A program made the translations under genes and the position numbers. The notes under the pieces are model-generated. The model ran no database searches. It was not told the DNA's origin and worked only from the letters and a program-made list of their open reading frames with translations. From Prevotella sp. (lineage in GTDB: Bacteria; Bacillota; Clostridia; Oscillospirales; Ruminococcaceae): a DNA stretch of 56,583 nucleotides. This document shows positions 1 through 9,545 of the stretch, piece by piece. Positions within the stretch are counted from its first letter, which is position 1; each line of letters begins with the position of its first letter. The DNA is taken from NCBI GenBank assembly GCA_023663025.1, contig JAMPIC010000014.1:1-56583 (forward strand). Direction: 5' to 3'.

Positions 1-2
1 TT

Positions 3-3000
3 AAAAATGTTGGCTGGAACTTTGAAATTGCTCCGAGCCAAAGCGTTACATACGGCTATACTTTAAGCGGCAATGATATTTCTTTGCCTAAAAATTTTGA
101 AATTTACTCCAAAAGGGTTGACAAAACAGAGGGATATGGTGTACAATATAATATAACGAAGTCTTGGGACACAGGCGTTGAGGGTAACATTGTTATTACC
201 AACACTTCGGCTGCGCCTATTGAGGCTTGGACTTTGTCTTTTGACAGCAATTTCACTATTGATACACTTTGGAACGGTCGTGTGCTTGAAAATAACGGCA
301 CGTCCTATACTGTTGCTGCCGAGATGTGGACTAATCCCGTTCAGCCGAACAGTTCTATGACAATAGGTTTTGTCGGTTCAAAGGCGGCTGACGTTGAGGC
401 TTTGCTTAGCAATTTCAGACTTACCGATGTTGTAATCGGTGAGGGTATGCCTATTATTCCGATTGACCCGCCTGCGGAAGAAATTAAAATTACCGCAAAT
501 GCGGTCTATGACGAGGAAAGCGGAAATATATCTGTATTATGGACTTCTGACAAACAAGACGGCACATTTGATATTCTTATGTCCGAGGACGGGGAGAATT
601 TTGTTTCTGTCGGAACTGTTGAGGGTGTTTCCGAATTTGTTTATACTCCCGAAAATGATTTTGAAACACTGTATTTTAAAGTTGTTCAGACTGTTGATGA
701 GCAGACGGCAGAGAGTAATCTGCTAATTGTTACAAAGACAGACGAAGAAATTGATTGGAATGATGAAACCGATACCGATAACGACGGTATTACTGATGTT
801 TATGAGAAATATTATTATAAAACAGACCCCAAAAATCCTGATACTGACGGTGATGGGCTGCCTGACGGTTACGAAGTATATACATTAGGAACAGATCCGT
901 TGAAAGTTGATTCCGACGACAACGGCGTTTCCGATGCTGACGAGGATTTTGATAAAGATGATTTGAAAAATATAACAGAATACGAATTAAAAACAAATCC
1001 GTTATATTTTGATTCAGATAATGATGGTATTTCAGATGGAGACGAGTTAAATTTATATAATACCAATCCATTAAATCCGGATTCCGATGGCGATTTTGTT
1101 AGTGATGGAGATGAAATACTTTTAGGTCTTGACCCTAAAAATACAAATACAAATGGATATCCTGATAGTGAATATACCACTCAACAAGTAATAACTCAGG
1201 ATAGTGGTAGTTTGTACTTGATAAATAATAACGAGAGTAATCCATACAAAGTATCAATGGAGTTAAAGGTAGCTGGCGTTGCAGAAAACAATTTAACATC
1301 ATTTATTAGCGAATATGACTATGATATAAGAAAAAATGATGCTGTCTTAGGGTTGGTTCCTGAATTTGTTTACAATGACAATCTTTTAGTAGAAGATGTT
1401 ATTATAAAATTTAACATCAATAGTGAGACATCATCAACTGATTCCAATTTTATTAGTGGAATAAAACGGTTTAACATTTTTAGATACTATGAAGGTTATA
1501 ATATTCTTGTTCCTATTGAAACACTTTACGATGAACAAAATAATATAGCATATGCCCATACTAATAAATTAGGTGTGTATTGTCTTATTGATATGGAAAT
1601 TTGGCTTGACAATCAAGGTGTTAGTATCTCTAATAACACATTAAAATCAGGGTCTGTAAGGCAATTTAATATGAATGACAGTTATTTATTAAGCAATAAA
1701 GAAAGCGCTGAAGGGTCAGTTAACAATTTCCAAAATATTTCTAATGAAACTATTGGCATAATAATGACAGGTGGATTGTATAATGGTGAAAATGATACAA
1801 TTATTTATAATCAGGATGGTTACATTGCAAATTCAAATGCATTGGTACTTAGTGAAGAATTAACAGATGATTCAAATCCAATTGTGAAATCTATGAGTCG
1901 TTCTATTAGCATTTCAGAAAAAAGCTCTGATATGGCAGGTATTGAATTGATATTTTTCCCTACATATAGCGACAATTATTTTGAATATCCTGAATTTGTC
2001 TTAAACAATTCAAAAGAAATTTTTTCAAAGTATAAGAATGTCAAAGTGTATGTTATTAACTATGATGGCACATTAGTCAAAACAGATTCTGGAAAAGACT
2101 ATGCTATGAAATACTCTCAAGTAAAAAGAATGGCAGCAAAGCTTAATAATGATACACTCTATGATTATTCTAATGTTGTTAATACATATAATAAAATTAA
2201 TTTGAAAACTTCAACTGCTAAGCCAAATATATCAAACTATGATTTTACAAATCATTATGCATGGTGTCTTACTGCACAATACGGTTATACTGATGTTGTT
2301 TTCTTTGTAAATATGCTGCAAGGTTCTCAGATTACCCCCGTTAAAGACTATATTCAAAGTACATCGAATCAGTTTTTTAATACCATGGAATATACAAGGG
2401 TATATATTATTGATTCAATGGGTTCGATTCTTGAGACTAACGATGGAAAAATTTGTGCAACCAACATAGGCGAGTTAAATCAACTGTTGATTCAAGTTAG
2501 AAGTACAGGGGTACTGGCAACTTCAAATATTAACAGCGCATTTTATAATGTTTGCCAAAATAGTAACCTTGTATATAATAGAAACGTAGTTTCCACAGCA
2601 CTTAACTACACTTGCTTCTATTATAATTCTGAGTATTATCCAATGAATGAAACAGATACAACATATAATATTTATTCCGCTTCAGGATTATATGAAATTG
2701 AACTTGATGATCCAATAAGCGAGGATTATCTTGAAAAATCAAAAGAAGCACAAATCACCAGTAGTTCAACTCTAAAAGCAAAATATAGTGACACTTATGC
2801 CGATACTGATTTCGATGGGATCTATGATTTTAGTGAATTGTTATTTGAATATAATGGCAAGCAATTAATAAACTGGAATGAAAATGGTGAAGTAATTCTT
2901 CTTTCATTAAATGATATAATGAGTATTACAGGAGATGATTTTGCCCAAAATGGTCTTTACCAATATAAAAATTTGACCACAGTAACCAATAATACTAGCC

Positions 3001-4355
3001 AAATTTTTTCGGAAGTGCTTGAAAAAAAGCAATATATAACTATTAAATCTAGTCCCAATGATTCAGACTATAATAGCAATGGAATACCTGACGAATATGA
3101 TAATAAAATCAATCAAAAGGAACTTTCGGAAAACGGAAAATGTATTTATGAAGATGATTCTTTAAATGAAATTGAAGATGAAATCTTTTATGTAACGGAT
3201 TATTATAAGAAACCACCTCATGTAAAAGAATATGTTAGTCTATCAGGTAATAATATCAGTACTTTCTCATTTCCAAAAGAAGACACCATGTATAAATGTG
3301 GTACAATACCAAATTATAAAAATGCCAATTTATTATTTGGAAGTATTATTATTGCTAATGGTGAATATTGGTTTAAAGTGTTGTATAACAACAACTGGGT
3401 TTACCTTAAAGCTGCAGATACTGAAGACGGCGAAAAATATACCGCATACTATGATGATAAGAAAGCACTTTTGAGTGAATTTAATTTTAATTATCGTGTA
3501 ACAAGTGTAAGTGCTATTCCTATAGACAATGAGGGTTTGTATCAAGAGCCTCTTTACACAAAAAATGAAAATACTTCACTGACAGCATCTTTTATACTTA
3601 CACCAAGAGATTTATACGTTCTTGAATTTGCTTGTAATTCAGTAAAAGATATATATTTGATTAGTAATGACGTAGATACCACAACCAAATCTATTATATC
3701 AAATTACTTGAAGCCTGAATTACTTTTGGCTATTAGCGGTGCTGAAACTGGGTTTATGAACGCAAATGGAAAGGACGGAAATGGTATAGGAGAAGGTGGT
3801 GGATTTGGAATAGTTGAAGGTGGAATTAAATACGCAATATCCTATGAAAATGGCATAGCCAAGGATGGCTATAAAGGTTCAATTAAGCTTGGTCTTAAAC
3901 TGGATGGTGCTTCTTACAATAGTTATAGTGATGCAGATAAATACAAAAAATATTTGGGAGCTAAAGCTTGTGCTGTAATGCTTGCACATCAAATATATGT
4001 GCATATTAATCAATGTGGTGGAATAAACTATGCAACAAGCCCCCTTAAAAGCATTAAAGATATTAATGACAATATTAAAATAGATCAGCTATTTTTTAAT
4101 GCCATTTATACATATGGTGCTGGAACAGCATATGTTGATTATTATGGAGCTCGTACTTATATGGGAGAAGCAGGTCCTGGAACTGCGGTCAAACTTTATG
4201 CATATTCAATTATATGCAATAAAATGGGGATAGAAGGCTTTTTGCCAATTGACTATAGTAATTTGGATTTTAATGAGTTGTCTGAAGTTCTTTCAAATTA
4301 TACTAATTTAAATGGGTTAAATCAATATACTTTTAAAATTGATTTAATAAAATAA
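3..4355 (+). CDS. Large modular surface protein, 5' truncated: CBM2-like, FN3-like, TSP3-type repeats, lysozyme-like C-terminus
   Basis: The frame is open from base 3, so the true start lies outside the window. The first ~40 residues look like the end of one CBM2-like beta-sandwich. A second follows (bases ~110-450), with spaced Trp in AWTLSF, LWNGRV and MWTNPV. An FN3-like domain lies at ~480-740. Aspartate-rich calcium-binding TSP3/dockerin-like repeats (DTDGDGLPDGYE, DSDNDGISDGDE) lie at ~765-1160, with a lone repeat near 3060. The middle ~1200-3650 is not recognised. Bases ~3710-4260 resemble a lytic transglycosylase/lysozyme fold: PELLLAISGAETGF places a candidate catalytic Glu at 3744-3746, followed by a Gly-rich stretch and YTYGAG. 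Base composition turns AT-rich near 970. Role inferred: a calcium-dependent, glycan-bound surface protein with muralytic or toxin-like activity. The domain calls are from motifs only. Confidence 0.75.
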   Translation, partial: KNVGWNFEIAPSQSVTYGYTLSGNDISLPKNFEIYSKRVDKTEGYGVQYNITKSWDTGVEGNIVITNTSAAPIEAWTLSFDSNFTIDTLWNGRVLENNGTSYTVAAEMWTNPVQPNSSMTIGFVGSKAADVEALLSNFRLTDVVIGEGMPIIPIDPPAEEIKITANAVYDEESGNISVLWTSDKQDGTFDILMSEDGENFVSVGTVEGVSEFVYTPENDFETLYFKVVQTVDEQTAESNLLIVTKTDEEIDWNDETDTDNDGITDVYEKYYYKTDPKNPDTDGDGLPDGYEVYTLGTDPLKVDSDDNGVSDADEDFDKDDLKNITEYELKTNPLYFDSDNDGISDGDELNLYNTNPLNPDSDGDFVSDGDEILLGLDPKNTNTNGYPDSEYTTQQVITQDSGSLYLINNNESNPYKVSMELKVAGVAENNLTSFISEYDYDIRKNDAVLGLVPEFVYNDNLLVEDVIIKFNINSETSSTDSNFISGIKRFNIFRYYEGYNILVPIETLYDEQNNIAYAHTNKLGVYCLIDMEIWLDNQGVSISNNTLKSGSVRQFNMNDSYLLSNKESAEGSVNNFQNISNETIGIIMTGGLYNGENDTIIYNQDGYIANSNALVLSEELTDDSNPIVKSMSRSISISEKSSDMAGIELIFFPTYSDNYFEYPEFVLNNSKEIFSKYKNVKVYVINYDGTLVKTDSGKDYAMKYSQVKRMAAKLNNDTLYDYSNVVNTYNKINLKTSTAKPNISNYDFTNHYAWCLTAQYGYTDVVFFVNMLQGSQITPVKDYIQSTSNQFFNTMEYTRVYIIDSMGSILETNDGKICATNIGELNQLLIQVRSTGVLATSNINSAFYNVCQNSNLVYNRNVVSTALNYTCFYYNSEYYPMNETDTTYNIYSASGLYEIELDDPISEDYLEKSKEAQITSSSTLKAKYSDTYADTDFDGIYDFSELLFEYNGKQLINWNENGEVILLSLNDIMSITGDDFAQNGLYQYKNLTTVTNNTSQIFSEVLEKKQYITIKSSPNDSDYNSNGIPDEYDNKINQKELSENGKCIYEDDSLNEIEDEIFYVTDYYKKPPHVKEYVSLSGNNISTFSFPKEDTMYKCGTIPNYKNANLLFGSIIIANGEYWFKVLYNNNWVYLKAADTEDGEKYTAYYDDKKALLSEFNFNYRVTSVSAIPIDNEGLYQEPLYTKNENTSLTASFILTPRDLYVLEFACNSVKDIYLISNDVDTTTKSIISNYLKPELLLAISGAETGFMNANGKDGNGIGEGGGFGIVEGGIKYAISYENGIAKDGYKGSIKLGLKLDGASYNSYSDADKYKKYLGAKACAVMLAHQIYVHINQCGGINYATSPLKSIKDINDNIKIDQLFFNAIYTYGAGTAYVDYYGARTYMGEAGPGTAVKLYAYSIICNKMGIEGFLPIDYSNLDFNELSEVLSNYTNLNGLNQYTFKIDLIK

Positions 4356-4363
4356 ATATTAAT

Positions 4364-4411
4364 TAATGCCTTCCTCTTAATACAAACATATTTATTAAGA
4401 GGAAGGCATTA
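4364..4411. terminator. 18-bp perfect hairpin after the surface protein gene
   Basis: Left arm 4364-4381 and right arm 4394-4411 are exact reverse complements, with a 12-base loop. The hairpin sits 8 bases after the stop codon. No T-run follows on the plus strand, so it may be an RNA stability or attenuation element rather than a classical terminator. The lipoprotein ribosome binding site begins about six bases after it. Confidence 0.6.
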
Positions 4412-4430
4412 TTAAAAAGGAGCATATTAT

Positions 4431-5237
4431 ATGAAAAAACACTTTTTGGTAGGGATTATTTTAATTTGTATGTTTATGTGTTCGTGTTCCAAACCTTCTA
4501 CTGAATTTGATATTAATACTGAAATTACAGTTTCAAATAGCGATAATGCATTAGATTCAGAAACATTAAAAGTGTCTGAAACATCGATAGAATCAACATT
4601 AACATCGGAAATTTTAGAAACATCGGTTTTTACTGTCAGTAATGAAGTATATAAAATGCTTACATTTGATATTGATGTTGAAGCCTTTGATTTAGTATAT
4701 TCGCAAGAACAGTTAAGTGATTTTATAAATAATCATTATGTTAAAGATGAATGGATTAATGAACTTGAAAAACTTGGAATTTTAAAATCACGTTATGCCA
4801 GTGCATATTGCATAAATGATTATGTTGTTATACAATATTTTGATGTATTGGTTGACGATGATGGTTATGGATTTGTAGGGATGCATCAACCTCCTGCATA
4901 TTATATAATTTTTAATAACGATGATGTTTTTACTTTTTTTTACCCAACAAACTCATGTGGCGGACCGTGGTTTTATATCTCAGAAGATGTTCTATATATA
5001 TATGAGAAGGCATTTAGTTCTTTAGTTTGTATTTCATTAACATCTTACAATATAAAAACAGGAGAAATGATAGAACAGCTTCATGTGACGTATGACTGGG
5101 CAGGTATAAATTATTTTTATAAAAATGGTGGAGATCCGAATGAATTTGTAACTTGGTATTCAACAATAAACGAAATATCTAACATGCCGGAATTGCAAGA
5201 ATATATGCTAAATATTTCTGATACTTGGTATAATTAA
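4431..5237 (+). CDS. Putative lipoprotein of unknown function
   Basis: The 268-residue product starts with a lipoprotein signal peptide: KK, a hydrophobic stretch, then a lipobox-like MCSC at residues 16-19. A Ser/Thr/Glu-rich linker runs to about residue 65. The rest is an unrecognised globular domain rich in Tyr, Asp and aromatic residues. AAGGAG at ~4417 gives good spacing to this ATG. It follows the surface protein gene by 75 bases with only a hairpin between and has the same AT-rich composition, so the two probably moved together. An inhibitor or immunity role toward the lysozyme-like domain next door is possible, but this rests only on position and predicted location at the membrane. 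Confidence 0.75.
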   Translation: MKKHFLVGIILICMFMCSCSKPSTEFDINTEITVSNSDNALDSETLKVSETSIESTLTSEILETSVFTVSNEVYKMLTFDIDVEAFDLVYSQEQLSDFINNHYVKDEWINELEKLGILKSRYASAYCINDYVVIQYFDVLVDDDGYGFVGMHQPPAYYIIFNNDDVFTFFYPTNSCGGPWFYISEDVLYIYEKAFSSLVCISLTSYNIKTGEMIEQLHVTYDWAGINYFYKNGGDPNEFVTWYSTINEISNMPELQEYMLNISDTWYN

Positions 5238-5361
5238 TAATAAAATTTTATTACATGAAAGCGGATGGGATTACATGTTATTTTGTTATTCACCTTTTTT
5301 ATTTTTAAACATAAATTTCTTTTCGTAAAAGCATAATAATATTTTAAAGGAGTAGTTAAAA

Positions 5362-5736
5362 ATGATTAAAATCAAGTCACACAAAAAGCTAATTGCCACT
5401 ATTATAGCTGGAATAATGATTTTTTCAGCTTTTGTATCAGAATCCATACCTTTTATTGAAGGCAATATTGCTTTGTCAGTTTCAGCCGTTTGTAATGTTG
5501 AAACATGGAAGGGCGGACGTCGTGTTATTACATTGAGCGGTGCTCAAACTGTAAATTATAGATTTTCACATAGCACATGGATTGAAATGCATGATGATAA
5601 TTGGAATCTTGTTTGGTCAGGTTCAAAAGGTCCTTCGCTTTTTGGATCGCTGGGTAATTTAAAATGTGGTTCGGATGTTTGTTATGTTTCATTCTATCTT
5701 GATGATGATAAGGAGGCTACAGTATATTGGTCTTAA
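5362..5736 (+). CDS. Small secreted protein of unknown function
   Basis: The 124-residue product has a long N-terminal signal: a basic start, a hydrophobic core at about residues 12-26, and an Ala/Ser/Val region with SVSAVC near residue 43 that could hold the cleavage site. The mature part (~80 residues) is Trp/Gly-rich and beta-like, with TWKGGRR, WIEMHDDNWNLVWSG and three Cys (one right at the signal end, two in LKCGSDVC). AAAGGAG at 5346-5352 precedes the ATG. It shares the AT-rich composition of the two genes upstream. No family is recognised; a compact secreted beta-sandwich is the best structural guess. Confidence 0.65.
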   Translation: MIKIKSHKKLIATIIAGIMIFSAFVSESIPFIEGNIALSVSAVCNVETWKGGRRVITLSGAQTVNYRFSHSTWIEMHDDNWNLVWSGSKGPSLFGSLGNLKCGSDVCYVSFYLDDDKEATVYWS

Positions 5737-6041
5737 AGGTCAAACAATTCTCAGTTAAGCAAAGTTATAAAAAGTTGCTAGCGGTAACTTTTGCAATAAG
5801 TAATGCGGTTCTTGATATTTGAATTTATATGGTTATTTATCATTTGCTTTAATTACGAAATAGCGTATAAAAGATTAACTTTGACATAATATGTCTTTAT
5901 AATTTCAAGTGTATAGTAAATTGACATTCAGTTCTGTAAATAAAGAGCACCTATAATTGAATTTAACATCTGCTTTCTTGTAATAAAATTTAGTAAAATT
6001 TTTTATAATTATGTGCAATTAATGTAATTTGCAAAGTATAT
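5737..6041. other. AT-rich non-coding stretch
   Basis: No open frame with a ribosome binding site and no clear promoter was seen. Composition is very AT-rich with several stop-dense tracts. It separates the secreted protein gene from the palindromic element at 6042. Confidence 0.5.
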
Positions 6042-6175
6042 TATAGCAAACCTATAAAATAACGCTTTTTGTAGGGGCGGATTTTATATCCACCCGCAGA
6101 TACGGTTTACCCTCACACGGGTGGATATGGAAACCGCCCCTACAAATTTGGTTATTATTTTGTAGGATTGCTATA
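6042..6175. repeat. Palindromic MITE-like element
   Basis: A 134-bp element with nested inverted repeats. Outer arms 6042-6062 and 6155-6175 match at about 19 of 21 positions. The next pair is TTTGTAGGGGCGG at 6068-6080 against its exact complement at 6134-6146. The inner pair is ATATCCACCC at 6086-6095 against 6119-6128. The terminal and nested symmetry suits a non-autonomous mobile element or REP-type sequence. A related GTAGGGG palindrome occurs at 37515-37570. Confidence 0.7.
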
Positions 6176-6307
6176 GAAACAGTAAACAAAGGAGAACGTG
6201 CTTTCAGAATTCCTATGGAACGAAATCGCGAAGAGGGGATAAAGGTTAAATGCAGCCGCTTTGAGGAGTTGTTTTAAAACATTTGAGAAGTATAACTGCA
6301 GAAAGCA

Positions 6308-6346
6308 AAACTGTCAATGCCTTATAATAAGCATTGACAGTTTTTG
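6308..6346 (+). terminator. Rho-independent terminator in the accessory region
   Basis: Arms 6308-6320 and 6331-6343 form a 13-bp perfect stem (core CTGTCAATGC) with a 10-base loop. The transcript continues into a T-tract at 6341-6345. It would end a plus-strand transcript, yet no convincing gene lies just upstream; the nearest is the small secreted protein 570 bases away. Confidence 0.7.
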
Positions 6347-6359
6347 TAATTATTTGGTA

Positions 6360-6549
6360 ATTTAGTAGTTTAGTACACATTCGCACTCTGTAAAAATTTG
6401 GTTTCCGTGTGATTTTTCGTGTGATTTTCTTTGAAATTCAAGCGATTTTTCCGCTTTTCGGACTGCAAATTTGCAGTTCCGTCTGCACTCGAATATAAAG
6501 CAAACCGCCTAATGAAGCCATTTCAGCGACATTCGGCGGTTTTCATATT
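6360..6549. other. Repeat-rich scar beside the initiator tRNA
   Basis: This stretch holds a tandem duplication of a 12-mer (CGTGTGATTTTT, 6406-6417 and 6418-6429) and a perfect 16-bp palindrome ACTGCAAATTTGCAGT at 6462-6477. It also has a stem, AAACCGCC at 6502-6509 against GGCGGTTT at 6535-6542, with an inner AATG/CATT pair; that hairpin could end transcription from either side. On the minus strand a frame ending at the stop 6370-6372 is open for ~45 codons with Lys/Asn/Thr-rich content, as recombinase tails often are. It may be an old integration scar, but this is weakly supported. Confidence 0.4.
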
Positions 6550-6626
<77 letters not shown>

Positions 6627-6822
6627 ATATTAAATTTACAATCCCTTGCGAGAATGCTTTATTATTATATCACTTTAAAAATGATTTGTCAATACTTTTT
6701 TGAAAAAATTTTTTTCAAAAATATTTTGAAAACGTCAAATCGTTTCACTGTCTCATTTTCCGCGTAAAGTTCCGCATATCCTTACCTCGAAAAATATTCA
6801 TATGTATATAATAATTCAGTAC

Positions 6823-6851
6823 TTGACAAAATATGCCTTGTGTGGTAAAAT
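6823..6851 (+). promoter_or_regulatory. Promoter of alaS
   Basis: TTGACA at 6823-6828 and TAAAAT at 6846-6851 are separated by 17 bases, about 40 bases before the alaS start. The long AT-rich leader upstream shows no T-box core motif. Confidence 0.8.
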
Positions 6852-6890
6852 AATTTAGTTAAATTATGTGTACCGAAAGGAAGCTTATAT

Positions 6891-9518
6891 ATGAAATGGA
6901 CAGGCTTAAACGACCTGAGAGAAAAATATCTTTCTTTTTTTGAAAGCAAAAATCATACAAGAATGGCAAGCGCGTCCCTTATTCCACACGGGGACAACAG
7001 TCTGCTGCTCATCAACAGCGGTATGGCGCCGCTGAAAAAATTCTTTTTGGGACAGGAAACTCCCCCCAACGTGCGGGTCACCACCTGCCAGAAGTGTATC
7101 CGCACCCCCGACATCGAGCGCGTGGGCAAGACCGCCCGTCACGGCACATATTTTGAAATGCTGGGCAACTTCTCTTTCGGCGACTACTTCAAAAAAGAGG
7201 CTATCGCATGGGCTTGGGAATTTCTGACAGGCGTGCTGGAGATCCCCGCCGACAGGCTTTGGATAACCGTCTTTGAAAGCGACGACGAAGCCGAGCAAAT
7301 TTGGATGAACGACATCGGCATACCGAAAGAGAGAATTAAACGTCTCGGAAAAGCTGACAATTTCTGGGAACACGGCAGCGGACCCTGCGGACCTTGCTCC
7401 GAAATACATTTCGACAGGGGAGAGAGCTACGGACCTTTTGAAAGCTTCGAGCAAGCCAGCGACTGCGACCGTATAATTGAGATCTGGAACTTGGTTTTCT
7501 CCCAGTTTGACAGCGACGGAAACGGCAATTACGCCGAAATGGCGCACAAGAATATCGACACGGGCATGGGTCTTGAAAGGCTTGCCTGCGCAATGCAGGG
7601 CGTTGACAACCTTTTCGAGGTTGACACCGTACAGAACATTATGAAGCACATCAGCAAAATCGCGGGTGTCGAGTACAAAACCGACGAGAAAAAGGACGTT
7701 TCTCTCCGGGTTATCACCGACCATATCCGCTCCACGACCTTTATGGTGGGGGACGGCGTGACCCCATCAAACAACGGCAGAGGTTACGTTCTGCGCCGTC
7801 TTTTGAGACGTGCCGCCCGGCACGGCAGGCTTTTGGGAATTGACAAGCCTTTCCTTTATGAAGTGGTGGACACGGTTATCGCCGAAAACGCCGCCGCTTA
7901 TCCCGAGCTGGAGGAGCGGAAGGCGTACATCAAAAAGCTTATCCGCAGCGAGGAGGAAACTTTTGCCAAAACCATTGACAAGGGTATGGAAATTCTTACC
8001 GAAAAAATCGAAGCGGTGCTGAAAAACGGCGGCAAAACTCTTAGCGGCGACGACGCTTTCCTGCTCAGCGACACATACGGCTTCCCAATCGACCTGACTG
8101 TGGAAATCGCCGAGGAAAAGGGCATTGCCGTGGATAACGACCGTTACACCGAATGTCTCAACGAGCAGAAGAAAAAGGCCCGCGACGACCACGACAAGAA
8201 ATCCGGCTCGTCCTGGGAGGACGGAACTCTCGCCGTTGAGTGCGCGGCTACCGAGTTTACGGGCTATACCTCAATGGAGGAGCAAGCCAAAGTCCTTGCG
8301 ATTTTTGTGGACGGAGAAAGCGTTCAGACCGCAAACGACGGCGACGAGGCGGTTATCGTCCTTGACAAAACGCCTTTCTACGCCGAAAGCGGCGGACAGG
8401 TGGGGGACACGGGCGTTATCAGCGGTGCAATGACGGCGTTTGAGGTGTCCGACACGAAAAAAATCCACAGCGGACATTTCCTCCACTTCGGTACGGCGCA
8501 GGGTACTGTTTCCGTTGGCGACAGCGTTACAGCGGCAGTCGACAAACAGCGGCGCGCTTCAATTATGAGAAACCACACCGCCGCCCATCTGCTGCAAGCG
8601 GCTCTGCGCAAGGTTCTGGGCGACCACGTTCACCAGGCGGGACAGCTTGTGGACGGCGAGAGAGTGCGTTTCGATTTCTCCCACTTTGAAGCCGTCACTA
8701 CCGACGAGCTTAAAGAAATCGAGGGAATTGTCAACAAAAACATTCTCGACGCAATAAATGTCACCATGACCGAAATGCCAATCGACGAAGCCCGCAAACT
8801 GGGCGCAATGGCGCTTTTCGGCGAAAAATACGGCGACGTTGTCCGCGTTGTGGACGTTAAGGGTACGTCTATCGAGTTCTGCGGCGGTACGCATATCGAC
8901 AACACCTCAAAAATCGGGCTTTTCAAAATAGTTTCGGAAAATTCCGTGGCGGCGGGCGTTCGGCGTATCGAAGCCGTTACGGGTTCGGGCGTGCTTGCCC
9001 TTATCGACGACTACAAGGAAATCATTTCCAAATCAGCTCAAGCCGTAAAGGCAAACCCCGCCGAGCTTGCGGTGCGCTGCGGCGCAATCGCGGGAGAGGT
9101 AAAAACTCTCGAAAAAGAGGTTGCGGAGCTTAAAGGCAAAATCGCCGCTTCACAGCTTGACACCCTCTTTAACGGCGCGGTAACTGTGGGTTCGGTGCAG
9201 GTAATCACCGCTGTTCTGGAGAACACCGCCCCCGACGTTCTCCGCGCAATGGGCGACAAGATCAAGGACAAGTCCGCCAGCGCCGTTGCCGTAATCGCCG
9301 CCGTAAACGGCGCAAACGGCTCTATAATCTGCGTTTGCGGCAAGGACGCGGTTTCCGCCGGTGCGCACGCGGGCAAGATAGTGCAAAAGGTTTCCGCCCT
9401 GACGGGAGGAAAAGGCGGCGGACGACCCGACAGCGCAATGTCCGGTATGGGCGACGTTGCCAAAGCCAAGGAAGCTATTTCTGCTGCAAGCGGAATTGTT
9501 GCTGAATTTGTAAAATAA
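6891..9518 (+). CDS. alaS: Alanine--tRNA ligase
   Basis: The 875-residue product charges tRNA-Ala in the cytoplasm and edits mis-acylated Ser/Gly. The class II catalytic core occupies the first ~350 residues (RVTTCQKCIRTPDIERVGKT, NFWEHGSGPCGPCSEIHFD). The editing domain has the zinc set HTAAH (His562, His566) and CGGTH (Cys664, His668). The C-Ala domain ends with the glycine-rich GGKGGGRPDSAMSGMG. Length is normal for the family. AAAGGAAG lies a few bases before this ATG and a strong promoter is at 6823. HIT and ComEC genes follow at 27-28 base gaps, so they may be cotranscribed. Confidence 0.97.
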   Translation: MKWTGLNDLREKYLSFFESKNHTRMASASLIPHGDNSLLLINSGMAPLKKFFLGQETPPNVRVTTCQKCIRTPDIERVGKTARHGTYFEMLGNFSFGDYFKKEAIAWAWEFLTGVLEIPADRLWITVFESDDEAEQIWMNDIGIPKERIKRLGKADNFWEHGSGPCGPCSEIHFDRGESYGPFESFEQASDCDRIIEIWNLVFSQFDSDGNGNYAEMAHKNIDTGMGLERLACAMQGVDNLFEVDTVQNIMKHISKIAGVEYKTDEKKDVSLRVITDHIRSTTFMVGDGVTPSNNGRGYVLRRLLRRAARHGRLLGIDKPFLYEVVDTVIAENAAAYPELEERKAYIKKLIRSEEETFAKTIDKGMEILTEKIEAVLKNGGKTLSGDDAFLLSDTYGFPIDLTVEIAEEKGIAVDNDRYTECLNEQKKKARDDHDKKSGSSWEDGTLAVECAATEFTGYTSMEEQAKVLAIFVDGESVQTANDGDEAVIVLDKTPFYAESGGQVGDTGVISGAMTAFEVSDTKKIHSGHFLHFGTAQGTVSVGDSVTAAVDKQRRASIMRNHTAAHLLQAALRKVLGDHVHQAGQLVDGERVRFDFSHFEAVTTDELKEIEGIVNKNILDAINVTMTEMPIDEARKLGAMALFGEKYGDVVRVVDVKGTSIEFCGGTHIDNTSKIGLFKIVSENSVAAGVRRIEAVTGSGVLALIDDYKEIISKSAQAVKANPAELAVRCGAIAGEVKTLEKEVAELKGKIAASQLDTLFNGAVTVGSVQVITAVLENTAPDVLRAMGDKIKDKSASAVAVIAAVNGANGSIICVCGKDAVSAGAHAGKIVQKVSALTGGKGGGRPDSAMSGMGDVAKAKEAISAASGIVAEFVK

Positions 9519-9545
9519 TCGTAAACTTTTTAAGGAGAATTTATT

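Noticed and set aside
6215..6277. 20-residue frame MERNREEGIKVKCSRFEELF before the terminator at 6308
   Set aside because: The nearest ribosome-like site is about 20 bases away and nothing similar is known. It could be a fragment of a lost gene, but support is too weak to annotate.
6630..6890. Possible T-box leader for alaS
   Set aside because: No T-box core sequence or antiterminator stem was seen between the tRNA and alaS.
6906..7724. 272-codon minus-strand frame opposite alaS
   Set aside because: Antisense to the conserved synthetase core, no start signals.
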